DNA of 64,000 nt from Tridacna crocea. Lineage: Eukaryota; Mollusca; Bivalvia; Cardiida; Cardiidae. Made by a program: the position numbers and the translations under genes. Shown in pieces: positions 46,026 through 58,400 of this stretch (position 1 is its first letter; every line of letters begins with the position of its first letter). Below the pieces are notes generated by a model, which worked only from the letters and a program-made list of their open reading frames with translations, was not told where the DNA came from and ran no database searches. Location of the stretch: NCBI GenBank assembly GCA_943736015.1, contig OX031063.1, positions 33,448,172 through 33,512,171 on the forward strand, read 5' to 3'.

Positions 46026-46783
46026 CGAAAATATGGCGCTACATGACGATTTTGTAAAGGTAGCTTTTTTTGTTTCAGGATGTTAGTGAATTACAGATCG
46101 TACAAACAACTAAGCTCTCCACACCATGTACATCTTAAAGTCTCGTAAGCTACTGTATTGATGATTGTTTTTATATATAACGGGTGTTAACAGGATGTTT
46201 ATGGGTATATTTTATGCACAAACACCATTAGTTTGTATAACCTGTTTTTTGTCGCATTATTGTCCAGAAACTTTTAAACAATACAGTACGTGTGGCAGTT
46301 CAGAATATTTTTCACTAACAATCAGTTTCATAAATTTTGAAATGTTTCTCTAACGCTTTAGATTGATTGAATAACAGCAAGCTCTGAATACAAAGGTAAT
46401 AAATAATCTTTTCAGAAACATCGATTATGACACCTGATATTGCATGTTTATGAATAATATTTTCCATCCGTCCACACAATGATTATGTTTATGTCTTTTG
46501 CATGTTTTATAAAGGCACCATTCCTTGTATTTAGTGTAAACAGGTTACCAACGGAAAACAGATATTTTCAAAATGCCAAGTTATTAAGTTAAATAAGCTG
46601 AAAAAACAGTTTATTGCATCTTCGTCCAGCAAGCAAATAGTTATATAACATGAATCCTTTATGTCTAAAAAACGACCGAATTCTGATTAGAATGGTGTTT
46701 TGGCAAGAATAAAAGAAAATCAAACACAAAACGTTTCGATCCAGGCCAGCCTGCGCAGTCCGCACAGTCAGCTTTTCACAGAG

Positions 46784-47088
46784 CATGACTCACATATTTT
46801 GGGACATAGACTGATTTGCAAACCAATTGTGTCTGCGTTTAGTACAGAGTTACTAAAAGGAGCTTTTTCAAGATGAACACCAACGTCATCCAGTGTCCTG
46901 AATTCCTTTGTAGTTTTAAGTATATAAGCGTATTATGACTCACATAATTTGGGACATAGACTGATTTGCAAACCAATTGTGTCTGCATTTAGTTACAGAG
47001 TTACTAAAAGGAGCTTTTTCAAGATGAACACCAACGTCATCCAGTGTCCTGAATTCCTTTATAGTTTTAAGTATATAAGCGTATTATG
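46784..47088 (+). repeat. Direct tandem duplication, two 152-bp copies
   Basis: Both copies start atgactcacata(t/a)tttgggac and end tttaagtatataagcgtatt. Differences are only a few bases (gcgtttagtacag versus gcatttagttacag; tttgtag versus tttatag). Confidence 0.9.
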
Positions 47089-47389
47089 ACAGTGCATTGT
47101 ATTCCAATTATTCCTTAAGAGATTTACTGTCGAAATGGGTAAACGTTTTTTTTTTTGTGTTTTTTTTTTGTGCTACGTGTAATGGTACGCACCTTGAATA
47201 ACATTCAGGTCCAAAGTATTTTAACTCCCTCCCTTCTCTTCAGAATGCATGTCGCTACCTAAATGACATTTGTGTTGATTTCTCTGTCGCCTGAAATTGT
47301 ATTGGATTTTAATTGCTGGTTTTCCATCCAACACTACATGTGTTTTCCTAATGCATTAAGTGTATTCCTTCTTTAACTCTTTACCACAC

Positions 47390-47602
47390 AATGACGCCTT
47401 TTAACACTTCTGAAGGAGTAAGCTTTTGAAAACATTGTGGGAAAAGGAGAAAATGCTGGTAACCAGCATTTTCTCCTTTTCCCACAATGTTTTCTACCCT
47501 GCTGGAAACAAATTTCAATTTTTGAGTTACGGTTATTTTGTAGTCTGCAAGTGCTTTCAATCTGGACCAGTCTAAAATGTTGTCGTCTGGTAAAGGGTTA
47601 AC
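47390..47602. mobile_element. Palindromic MITE, intact centre
   Basis: ttaactctttaccacacaat to gtcgtctggtaaagggttaa. The central arms gaaaacattgtgggaaaagg and gagaaaatgctgg are perfectly mirrored around a ta centre. Confidence 0.88.
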
Positions 47603-47952
47603 AATTTCCGACAGTCTTCAGACAGATCTGGGGAAGCACCCAACTTGTTTTCTCTGAACATACACCAGTTCTGCGCAGGCTGACCAGGGTAGACGGTTTT
47701 GGCTTCTATGATATTTTCTGTATGAAACCTGGTCAGTCCACCTTACTGTACAATCATTTTTGAATTATCAACTAAAATTTGACTTGCACTATCGTTCATT
47801 TGTTTTCATCTAATTGATGTACAGAATTCCCAGGTGGTCCCTTTTTGCGTGATGGGTCACAAATACTTGATTTCGTTCGACTTCATGTTCTGCTTGCGGT
47901 ATGACAAGCTAAATACACATTGACTTTGATGAATACTCCTAAATAGCCATGT

Positions 47953-49112
47953 CTAAAGCCTGTTTCACATCAGCCTTGCGATTTTTTCGTCGTACGATTT
48001 CCGCCGCAAACACAATCGCTACCTATTCGTACCCGTCGCACATACTGCAAATTTGCAAAGCGATCTCCGTACGTTGTTCGTACGGCTGACTCACGAACTG
48101 TAGGGTGTCCGCAGGTTGAACGTACTAAAAAAACAAAGCGACGTGTTCGCACGGCTGTCATGTGGTTATCTTAGGGCTGCCGCACAAATTCTGAAGGCAC
48201 CCGCAAGACTGCTGTAAGAATTTTCAAAACTTCGTACGACCACCGCACGGCAAGCACTAATTTGCAAGACAGCTGTACGGTGTTCGTGCGATCGCCTTAA
48301 GGAGGAAGAATTATCTCCTCTTGTCCAGATTTAGATATATATAGACACAATGGTGAGCAGCAGCATTCTCATTCTGCAGAAGGCCTTCACAGAGTTAACT
48401 TCGGCTATCCAGGTTGCGTATTGCAGCCATGAACAGGATACTCGCAGATGAATAACGGGACGGTTCTATTTTATTCTAAAGGCATATTTGTCACTCTTGA
48501 ACAAGCTTACTTTCTTCATCTGAACCCTGGGGTGGTGGTACCTCGGTTTAATCGAGTTCAATGGGAAGTTCAGCAACCGTAGCCTTCCCCTTTCCCTTTT
48601 GAGATCTTTGTTTCTTAGGCATGGCCTTCTCTTCCTGAAATCTCGACAGCGACTGATGACGAACATGACATAAAACTTTTTAAAAGAGGAGGGATGACGC
48701 TAAGTTTTCGCATTTGCGGGGCAGCCGTGCGAATCAATACGTTGTTCGTACGTTCCGCAGTAGTCTTCAGACAGACTTTCACCAAACGCAAGGCATTCGC
48801 AAGACAGCCACGAGATGTTCATGCGATCATCGTGCAGTCTTCGCAAGACAAACGCAAGTATAAAACCGCACGATTGATATGCGATGGTCTCAAGGTAACT
48901 GTACGGCTGCCGTGTGGCAATCGTACAGTTGCCGTGCGAAGTCAAAAATCGCAAAGAAATCGCAAAGAAAATGAGCATGTTGAAAAACTAGCTTGCGACG
49001 TCTACGGCGTTTGGAATTCGTACGAAAGTCTTGCGGAGTCCGCGCGAAGTCCTGCGTTTTGTCAAAAATGTTCCCGTACGGCTGTCGTAAGGTTGATGTG
49101 AAACAGGCTTAA
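47953..49112. mobile_element. 1.16-kb element with terminal inverted repeats
   Basis: taaagcctgtttcacatcag at the left and its inverse ttgatgtgaaacaggcttaa at the right. The inside is CG-rich for this window, with repeated motifs cgtacg, tcgcaagac and gtacggctg on both halves, partly mirrored. The frames 48694-49101 and 47970-48161 reflect this composition. No transposase seen, so non-autonomous. Confidence 0.75.
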
Positions 49113-50860
49113 GATGAATGTATTTCGTTTGAGACATATGGATTTTAAGCCAAAATTCTGACTGGTCAAAATTACATTCATTGTAGGTGCAACCATTGCC
49201 TCAACTCTGTAATGTATAACGTTAAGCCAGAAGAACCTCAATATTGTATGCAAGTACAAAATGATTCAAAATTATTCTGTTTTTCTCTAAAAATGAGCTA
49301 ATTATGATAGCAAATGTTTTATTACTACAATCAAAGTACTGGAAAAGCCGTCTGAACTAAAGTGTCTAACTCCTGTGATTTCTAGCATTTTTTTTCTTTT
49401 TTTTTGTAAAGAAACCGTAACGTCACTGATATAATACAAGTATGTTCTTTTTCAAAACTGACCTTACTGGTTAACTAGTTTTCCAGGGATGCGATTTGCT
49501 GCTTTAATTTTAGGCTGTCTCTTTGTGGTGACGAACTTTGGTCAACAATTCAATGTCTGTTGTTTAGCTAAGATAGGTCGAACCATGTATGTGACACACC
49601 GTTATTTACATGTACTTGTGCTAACTTTGCTCATCTTTAAAAAATATTTTCCACTCTTGACAACACAAAGTTTCTGTTCCCTTAGATGTTTGTCTGTTTG
49701 TCTTTTGCTTGATTTTTAGAAAAAGGAAGTTGGTCAATTTAAAACAAGAAAATATTGATACATAATGTCGATTGCGTCGAAAACCAGTTGTTTCTGAAAT
49801 TAGGCACATTACAGCATTTCAAACTTAACAAAAGCAAATTGATGCAGAGCTAGGTGAGCTATGAACTGAGAAGTCCTAAACAATCCTTAGAATGCAGCTT
49901 AAAACTTACAAAAAAAAAAGAACCAGTAATGGTAAGACATAATCATAACCATTCTTTGGCAATATTTAACATAACTTCAGTTGGAGCTATGTACAAAAGC
50001 AGTTGTCATTCGAGAAACAACCCAAGAAATAGTATTAAATCTAGGTTCTAAATTATCAAATTGATATTTAAAACTGGGTATGAAATGACCTAAGCGGGTA
50101 CGAAATTATCGAAGTGAGGACAAAAATTACCAAAATATAAAGAATAGGAGGATACGAAAGGATCAAAAACAGTACGAAATGGCCTAGGTAAGAAATTACC
50201 TACATGTAGTTACGAAATGACTTGAAGACGAGTAAACAATATTGCTACCTCCATAGGTACTTTTCAAAACCGATTGGAAATATATTGCTTCCGCTCATGC
50301 GGGGCCACAATTAATCTATCTTTTAATGAATGAAAAATGTCGTTTTGCTTTCACTTTCCACAAACCACTTAAGTTGGTGTGATTGTAGTTTTTTTTTCTT
50401 TTTCATTCGTGCCCTTGCTTATTTCAAGGGTTTCGAAAAAATATATGTTTTACTACTTGGCCATTGATGGAGGGGTGATCAGAAAGAACGTTGACCCCGT
50501 TATTTTGAAAACCACTTCGCATAGGACAACAAAAATTGCATAGATGAACATTGATTATCTGGCAAGTGAAACTAGCTTTTAAATGTCTTCATATTTAAGC
50601 ATGTTTCAGAAAGTTTGACGACATTTTAATCACATTTTATACTCCATTAGTGGTGAAAAAATGTCAGACGACATTTCATTTGAGCCGAAAGTAATCATTA
50701 GGTTTTTCGTCAAACTCGATGAGCATTTATCGTAGATCAAAAATATATAGAAAATGTTTTAGAGGACCCTTCACTCAAGAAATTTGATTTTCCTGAATCG
50801 GACTGATTTTGAGACGATGCAATATTAGTAAATATGGCCTTTTGTGACATTATTTGTACG
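49113..50860. other. Intergenic; one possible signal-peptide exon
   Basis: At 49489 a plus-strand ATG gives MRFAALILGCLFVVTNFGQ, a plausible signal peptide preceded by a ttttccag acceptor-like tract. Nothing downstream continues it into a known family. The rest is AT-rich and unassigned. Confidence 0.3.
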
Positions 50861-50867
50861 TGTACTT

Positions 50868-52268
50868 CTTTTTACAGCTTGATTCAAACAAAGTAAATGA
50901 CCTTTTGATTAAATGAATGATTAGTTTTCGGAAAATATAAACAAAAACGGTGTTAATAAATATCATCCAAAGTCTACGTATAAGTAATGGTAATTCATTA
51001 CAACCGATGAACAGATAACTTATACTATTGTCTCTGTTTCATAATAGCTTTTCATCAACTCAACCATGAATGGCAAGATTTTTTTTTCAGTTATTCCTTA
51101 ATATGCCTCAGTCAGAACAAGAAACACAAAGGAAGATGTAAGAAAATTATTAGGTCTTTTTACATGGTATACTAGAGGCGGCAAAAATTTGCATTTGAAT
51201 GATAACGGGTTGAGAGTACACTCATGACAGTTCCATTACAATGGGAAATGTAATGGAACTGTCATGAGTGTACTCTCAACCCGTTATCGTTCAAATGCAA
51301 AACTTTGCCCGCCTAGCAAAGCATTTGCCATTGCAATAGAACTGTCATGAGTTTACTCTCAACCCGTTATCATTCAAATGCAAATTTTTGCCGCCTCTAG
51401 TATACCATGTAAAAAGACCTAATAATTTTCTTACATCTTCCTTTGTGTCTCTTGTTCTGACTGAGGCATATTAAGGAATAACTGAAAGAAAATATCTTTA
51501 ACGGTTTACGAAACCATCTCATCCACATAAAAAGGTGTTTATGAGACTTAAAGTCCAAACAGTTCATTAGAAACGCTCTTTGAGACAGCCCTGTGTTAAT
51601 TCTTTATGAACTGCTTATTACCATTATCACTGATATTATTATTATATTTATTATTGTTATTATTAATATTATTATCAATTTTACATCTAAACCTGAAATG
51701 ACAACAAAACCGAATATTGCATGCTATTAAAGCTCAGCAATACTTTGATCTGTATAAAGGTATTTTGAACAGGCTGTTAATGGCAATAGCGATCAAAGTG
51801 ATATAGCGTTTTAAACCTTTTTAGATGCATACGCTTATTGGTTTCCAAGAACGACAGGTTTACAGTCATAAACATTTATTATTGATGTCCGTTTTCTAAG
51901 TGTAATTTCCAACAGTTTTTTCAATCATGACTGCATTCCATAAGAATTCCTAAAACTAAAATGCTATAAGTATAAGACTTGTAACGAAATTAGCCAAAAC
52001 AGAGCTTCTCGTACATTCATAAGTTAGCTTAGACATTCAAAATATAACTTGGTTCTATAGTGTTTATAGCATGAATCTAAACTTCCAAAGAATTTCTGTA
52101 TTGCGCCAGACTATGAAAACGTAGGTTGATTTTTTGTCTCTTTGTCAGTCTTTACATACCCTGGCTATCCTTGTTTTTCAACAAGAACCATTACATTTAC
52201 CTGTTTACTATACAACAATCTGTTAAACTTGCCACAATTGAGAGCTTTCGAAGACGACAAATTAAATA
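50868..52268 (+). repeat. Large inverted duplication, left arm (about 1.4 kb)
   Basis: Reads as the diverged reverse complement of 53680-55030. Paired landmarks: tgacctt..attaaatga 50899 / 54955; cgatgaacagataacttata 51004 / 54840; aaagtccaaacag 51549 / 54465; gatcaaagtgatatagcgtt 51790 / 54240; gcgccagactatgaaaacgt 52104 / 53905. It also contains its own palindrome at 51095-51485. Confidence 0.75.
51095..51485. repeat. Palindrome nested in the left arm (about 390 bp)
   Basis: cctcagtcagaacaagaaac ... tgatagttcc-type centre ... gttctgactgagg: the two halves pair over about 150 bp each, including cggcaaaaatttgcatttga / tcaaatgcaaatttttgccg and gttgagagtacactcatgac / gtcatgagtgtactctcaac. The right arm of the large repeat has only one half. 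Confidence 0.8.
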
Positions 52269-52310
52269 AGGCTCGGACGTTGGAATTTGGAAAAGGGGTA
52301 CTTGTTGGGA

Positions 52311-52497
52311 CGACTGTATTCACCAACCATTGTTCTTTGTCTTATTCCTCAAGATTTCCCGACTATGAAAGTAACAGAAATGCAGATTGGCTAAGCCAAA
52401 TGGTTTAGCCAATCAGAAGTTATGTTACTTTCACATTGACAAAGTTTTGAAGAATAAGACTGAGAATGCTCTTAAGAATGGTTGGTGAATACGGACC
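52311..52497. mobile_element. Palindromic MITE, gtattcaccaacca family
   Basis: ctgtattcaccaaccattgt to aatggttggtgaatacggac, centre ggctaagccaaatggtttag. It lies in the spacer of the large inverted duplication. Confidence 0.8.
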
Positions 52498-52731
52498 CGG
52501 ATCAGTTGCATTTTTCCCCGAAACGTTTTCGAAACCGATTTCTAGCGGTCGTCAAAACTTTGGATTTTTAGGTAAAATGTTGCAAGAACTTGATAGATAA
52601 TGTGGCAAACAATTTTTAGCAAGATTGACTCCGGATCGACTCACGCTTTTTTTCTGTTTGGACATATAGATATATTGACTGAATTTTTTTTTTTTTACCG
52701 ATATGTTTTAACGATATTCCGACAAGTGGCT

Positions 52732-53305
52732 TCTTTAAAAAAGAAGCCAGGAGAGGTCGACATCATTTTTTTCTAATACTTTTTATGCTTTTAGGTTAAA
52801 TATAATCTAGGTATATGTAAAGAAACAAGCAAGACAATAAACGGGTAGTTGAAATCTGTTCAGTTGTAAATACACATTCATCAAAGTGGATGGCAAAAAT
52901 AGGATTCCGTATACATCCGTCCTTGTAATTTATGTAAGTCACACGACCTTCTTCCCGCGTTTTAAGGTCACGTGATTTTTTCCGCTGTGTTCGTTTCTAT
53001 TTTTAACGAAATTCTTTTTTCTTTTTCTTCTTTTTGTTAAGATTTAAGATTGTAATACAAAATTAAAATTGTTGGAAAGGGAATATGCAATTAAATCCTT
53101 ACAATTTTGTTGAAATTCGTGATATAGAAACAAACCACGTCTATTTCCTATTTCAGTTTTTAGACTTCGATTTCTTTATAAAATCATGACGAAACAGACT
53201 GTGTATCGGAACAATTCCCCTACAAAGATTGGATTTAGACAGCAATTTCTGAGGCAGTCTGCCTTTTAAACTCAACACTGTTGGAGAGGTCTGATGACCT
53301 CTCCA
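52732..53305 (-). mobile_element. Helentron-like element, inverted copy of 25265-25852
   Basis: Starts acaagtggcttctttaaaaa, ends gaggtctgatgacctctcca. Full-length reverse complement of the unit B insertion with scattered substitutions. Confidence 0.85.
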
Positions 53306-53679
53306 ACAAGATTTCTGATCACCCCTCGAATGAGTCTGCTTAACCACATCCATAGCACTCTGTTTATTTCGCAATTTTATGTTTAATGAACTAAACCCGT
53401 ATCTGATATAACTTTATTGTTAAACAGACTACCACAATCACCTAGGCAGACATTCATTATGAACAAAACTTTCATAAGCGAGAATCAGATAAGAGATCTA
53501 CTTACATGTAGGTATGATTTAGCATTTGAGGGTTTATCAGCAAACGTGCTGCCTTGGATAAAAAAAGAAATCAGTCAATATATCCATAGGTCAATACAGA
53601 AAAAAATGTGAGTCCAGCCGGAGTCAATCTTACTAAAAATGGTCCGCTACACTATCCATTTAGTTCTTGCAACATTTCA

Positions 53680-55030
53680 CCAAACAATCCCAACTTTTGA
53701 CGACCTCTAGAAATGGGTTTTGTTTTTTCCAACGCGTAAGCCAAATTTAATTTGTCGTCTTCTAAAGCTCTCAAATGTGACAAGTTTCACAAGTTGTCGT
53801 ATAGTAAAGAGGTACTTTGGTTTTTGTTGAAGAAAAAAAGAATAGCGAAGGTACATAAAGACTGACAAAAGACAAAGATTTAACCTACGTTTTCATAGTC
53901 TGGCGCAATGAAGAAATTCCTTGGAAATATAGGTTAATGCTAACGTTAAAAACACTAAAGAACCAAATTATATTTTGAATGTCTAAGCCATCTTACGAAA
54001 AGACGAGACGCTCTTTGTTGGCTACTTTCGTTACCAGTTACCAGTTTAAGTCTTGGACTTAGAGCATTTTAGTTTTAGGAATACTTGTGCAATGCAACCA
54101 TGATTTAAAAAAAAAGTGTTGGAAATCACGCTTAAAAAACAGACATCAATAATACATGTTTATGACTGTAAAACTGTCGTTCTTGGAAAACAACACCAAT
54201 TAGCGAATGCATCCTAAAAGGTTTAAAACGCTATATCACTTTGATCGTTATTGCCTGAACAGGCTGTTACAAATACCCATTATACAGATCAAAGTATTGC
54301 TGAGTTTTAACAGCAATATACGGTTTTCTTGTCATTTCAGGTTTAGATGTAAAATTGATAATAGTAATAATAACAATAATAATAATTATATCAGTGATAA
54401 TGATAATAAACAGTTCATAAAGAATTAACACAAGGCTGTAGCTAAGAACGTTTCTGTTGAACTTTTGGACTTTAAGTCTCATAAACACTTTTTTTGTGGA
54501 TGAGAAGGTTTCATACACCGTTAAAGAGAAAAGTATTTTTTCATTTATTCCTTAATATGCTTCAGTCAGAACAAGAGACACAAAAGAAGACGTAAGAAGT
54601 TCTTTTTTACATGATATAAAAATGTATTGTAGAGAACGGGACAGTTTCTCTCCACAGGCAATGTTCCATCTCTTATCCTCAATATTTTTAAGTGCTATTG
54701 GGGGCGGGCAAAAATTTGCATTTGAATGATTACGGGTTGAGTGTACACTCATGACAGTTCCATTACAATGGCAAATGCTTTGCTATTCATGGCTGAGTTG
54801 ATGAAAATGGTATTATGCAACACAGACAATAGTATAAGTGATCTGTTTATCGGTTGTGATGAATTACCAGTAAGTTATACATAGACTTTGGATGATATTT
54901 AATAACACCGTTTTATTGTTTATACATTTGTATTTTCCTAAAACTAATAAACCATTTAATAAAAAAGTTATTTACTTTGTTCGCATCAAATTGTACAAGG
55001 AAGTGTACGTACAAATAATGTCACAAATGT
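53680..55030 (-). repeat. Large inverted duplication, right arm
   Basis: The partner of 50868-52268; divergence is visible but alignment is collinear. An (aat/ataa)n tract at 54355-54410 mirrors 51625-51680. It ends about 310 bp before the plus-strand receptor start, so it may overlap that gene's promoter. Confidence 0.75.
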
Positions 55031-55342
55031 GAAAATTGGATTTAAAAGCTTAAAGTGCATTTGTATCAATCAATGGTCATCCAAAAGCTGATATCGTGTC
55101 TAAGGCATGACAGTATATAGTCAATGGCAATGAATTGACATATTAATGTGAATGGCTAGTCTCTTTGCAAAGAAACATGCCAAACTACTTTCTCAAAACA
55201 TTTCCATCGATCAACTAAATGAAGCGATACACAAGTCTTACCCTCAAACATTCGCGATATCAATGTTGTTTGTGATATTATGCAAGTTTTAGGTAACGAC
55301 TTCCTGAATTTCCAACAGGCAAATCTAAGGCTCCCAGGAATT

Positions 55343-55499
55343 ATGAGGATCCTAATAGTTATTTTTGTTGTGTTGACAAGTATTTTTGGATGTCTTTCCC
55401 AGACAGGGAATGATGCTAAAAGACTTCGGAGGAAACTTTTTCTAACCGATGAATATGATAGAAAGGTTATTCCATCTGCTAATCAATCTGATCCAAAAG
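55343..55499 (+). CDS. nAChR-like (+) exon 1: signal peptide
   Basis: The product from the second in-frame ATG, MRILIVIFVVLTSIFGCLSQ, is a clean signal peptide, followed by TGNDAKRLRRKLFLTDEYDR as in the paralogue. An upstream in-frame ATG at 55280 would add 21 residues ahead of the hydrophobic core and is less likely. A tttccaacag at 55309-55318 could also be a splice acceptor for an upstream non-coding exon. It is 157 nt, ending in phase 1 at gtaagt. Confidence 0.82.
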
Positions 55500-58400
55500 G
55501 TAAGTCATAATAAAGGACCCAATCCTACACTGTCCAGAAATCTCTTACCGCTTACATTTTGTCTATAAGTACTTTCATCTATCCCTCTTGTACCTTCACC
55601 TATCCCTCTTGTCATCAAATCGTGTATCTGTTCATAAATAATTCTGTGGGTTTATCCAGCTATATTTTTGTGCATCCGCAAGACAGTTAAAATTTGCACA
55701 ATTACTCTTCTAGGAAATGGCAAAAGTGTCTTTTACCTTATATTTTTAGGTAATTTTTCAGATGTAAGGTAGACCGGATGCCTACAGCGACCAGCAGATT
55801 TTTGTTCCCCATTGTGAATAAGAAGTGGATATACAAAAACCAACAATAGACAAAGTCACTGCATGACTTTTCATTTTTTTCCCAAACATATTTCACCGAA
55901 CTGAGCCTTGTACGTTACGTTTACCACAAACTTAAAATGAGATTTCATTGGAAAATGTTTTTTTTTTTTTTCTCATTTGATGGGTTCATGCAAAATTAAA
56001 AAAGCCTTTTTCCCTTTCATCAGAGTATTTATTTTTTGTAAAGCACTATATTTTGTCAAAATAATTTGGGTCTATTTTATTAAGTGCTGCAGTTCTGTCT
56101 GAAAATGCATCGTTTACTCCTGAAAAGCGACCAATGTGTTTAGTTTGAGCAATGGTTGATACTTAGCCTATTTTAGTTAAGCCAGTCTCTGAACAGACAA
56201 TGTGCACAACATGCAGAGAGATCCTTTTTATTTATTCCTCTCCCCCTTTAAAAAAAGTCTAATCACATTCAAAGATCTACGCTTAGATTCCTCTTTGCTT
56301 TTTAGGGTAATCATCATAAAATTTTGAATTTTGATCACGATCCTTTAGATGATTAATAGTCTCCTACCGTGGAAGCCGAGAGGGACTTTAGGTTGGCACT
56401 CTGTCCGTACATCTGTCAGTTTATTAGTCCGTAGGCTAATCAGTTTCCCATATTTTTTTCCCCAAAACGTTGGCAGATATTGAGCTGTTTTCGATGTGTA
56501 AGTCAACCAACATGAGTTACATATCGAGTTCGACTTTTGTTCAGGTCAACGATTTTTGAGGAACTTACTGGCCTTGGACTTGACCAGTTTAACTCGAAAA
56601 AAAACGGACTTTTTTACTTACGATGCTCATGTTTGGTATGTGCATGTAGGTATATGCCATTGATCCCAAACCTCTTTGGGCATGGTTAAAAAAAATAATA
56701 CCCCATATCATGAAAACGTAACCTCAAAACTTTCCATGGTTATTTTTCTGTATTTTCAAAGTATTTATGTTATAACACTTATACTTAGTAAGCTGGTATC
56801 CCTCATTGGCACACACCTGATGATGATAAGGTCAATGTCATCTCACAAGGTAATTGTCATATTTCTGAAAATGTGCTTTTATGGGGCATTTGTGATTCGC
56901 AAACAATTCTTGTCTTAATAAAACTTCTTCAGTGAACTTAACAAGGATAATTCTATATATCTGGCTTTCACAGAAGCATTGCATCCAAAGGCAGATACGA
57001 TGCCCATAATTCTGAAAGGGGATCAAATACGTTCTTTCTCCTCCAAAGAGTTTCACAAACTATATGTGTCAGCGATATTTACAGCCGGTAGGGGACTATG
57101 TAATGCTAGGAAGTAATACCAGAATGGTGTTTATCGTAGTGCAGATGCAAGTATTAAGTGACCTACGATATATTTAGGCCATTAAATGCTTGCGTATGCA
57201 ATGAAATCTTAATTTCTATGTAAGGATGGATACATTACCTCATAAAGAAGGTTCTAAAGATTAATGGCTCTGGTAAAAATAAAAATGCTGATTTGTACAG
57301 CTAAATTTCCTTTCTTTCCTGTATTTGTACACGAGCCCAAACACAGATTATTTCCACAGCAACTCATCTTGGTGTTTTTATTTCATTACAGAGGTGTTTG
57401 TCGATTTCTTTCTGTTGTCAATAAATAGCTTGAGTGAAGTATCAGAAACACTGATAACAACAGGTTATCTATGGGTCACGTGGACTGATGATTACCTAAC
57501 CTGGGCACCGTCCGATTTTGGTGGAATCCATATTTATCATTGGCCACAGGTAATCATTGAAATTGGAAATTAAGTCAATCAACTGTCCTATTTCTCTCTC
57601 TGTGAAATTGTCTTTGCTTTCCTGTTTCTTGTCGTCTTCACAGGTCTACCAACCCTCCCACTTCTTGGTTTTTGTGTGGTTCTATCTCTGTGTCTAGTAT
57701 TGTAGTTTCAAAGTTCTTTTCGCTTGAAAATGATCATAACTATCATATAAGAGGACAGTGTAGATCAAAAATTAGACTGCAGATTATGTTAGGTCTAATC
57801 TTAATTTACAATGTCCTCAAAATCGCACGGAGTGTCACTTATCTATCCACCAACCATTCTAAATTACATTTCTGGTATCATTCTAGATTTATTTAAACCT
57901 TATTGAGTCTCAGAAAATTCTTGCAAAACCAATCACGAATGTTTTTATGATAGTTGGTGAACACGGACCAATGATATAGCGAACTTAAAAGCTTTACATG
58001 ACGTCTATACTCAAGGTATAAACATTGCAGAGTATGAGATCTACAAAATAATCTGACCTGTCTTTGTAACTGAAAGGAATACTCAATTAGACAAGTTTAA
58101 ATTCAACAGGAAAATGGCTTTAATTGAAACATTTCGACTAGATTTAATGAAAAGGAACATTAAAGCCCACATATAAATTCAAAGCAGTCGTTCAAATGCA
58201 CTTAAATTTATTGTCACTTTACGGTCGGCCCAAGAGTTAGCCGCCGACGGAGAAATTAATTTCAAAACTATGGTAAATCCTGCCTGGTAGGTGTCTCTTG
58301 TTTACTTTTTGCCTTACTTTAAAATTCTTTCCTTCTGCCAGTAATTTTCTTATGGCCCGATCTCACTATAACAGACTGACATCTTCAAAATACTATCCAA

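Noticed and set aside
45792..46046. 84-residue frame
   Set aside because: Its second half is the 34-bp-arm hairpin at 45939-46025; no domain or splice support.
48694..49101. 135-residue plus-strand frame
   Set aside because: Lies wholly inside a CG-rich inverted-repeat element, with an overlapping frame on the other strand and no recognisable domain.
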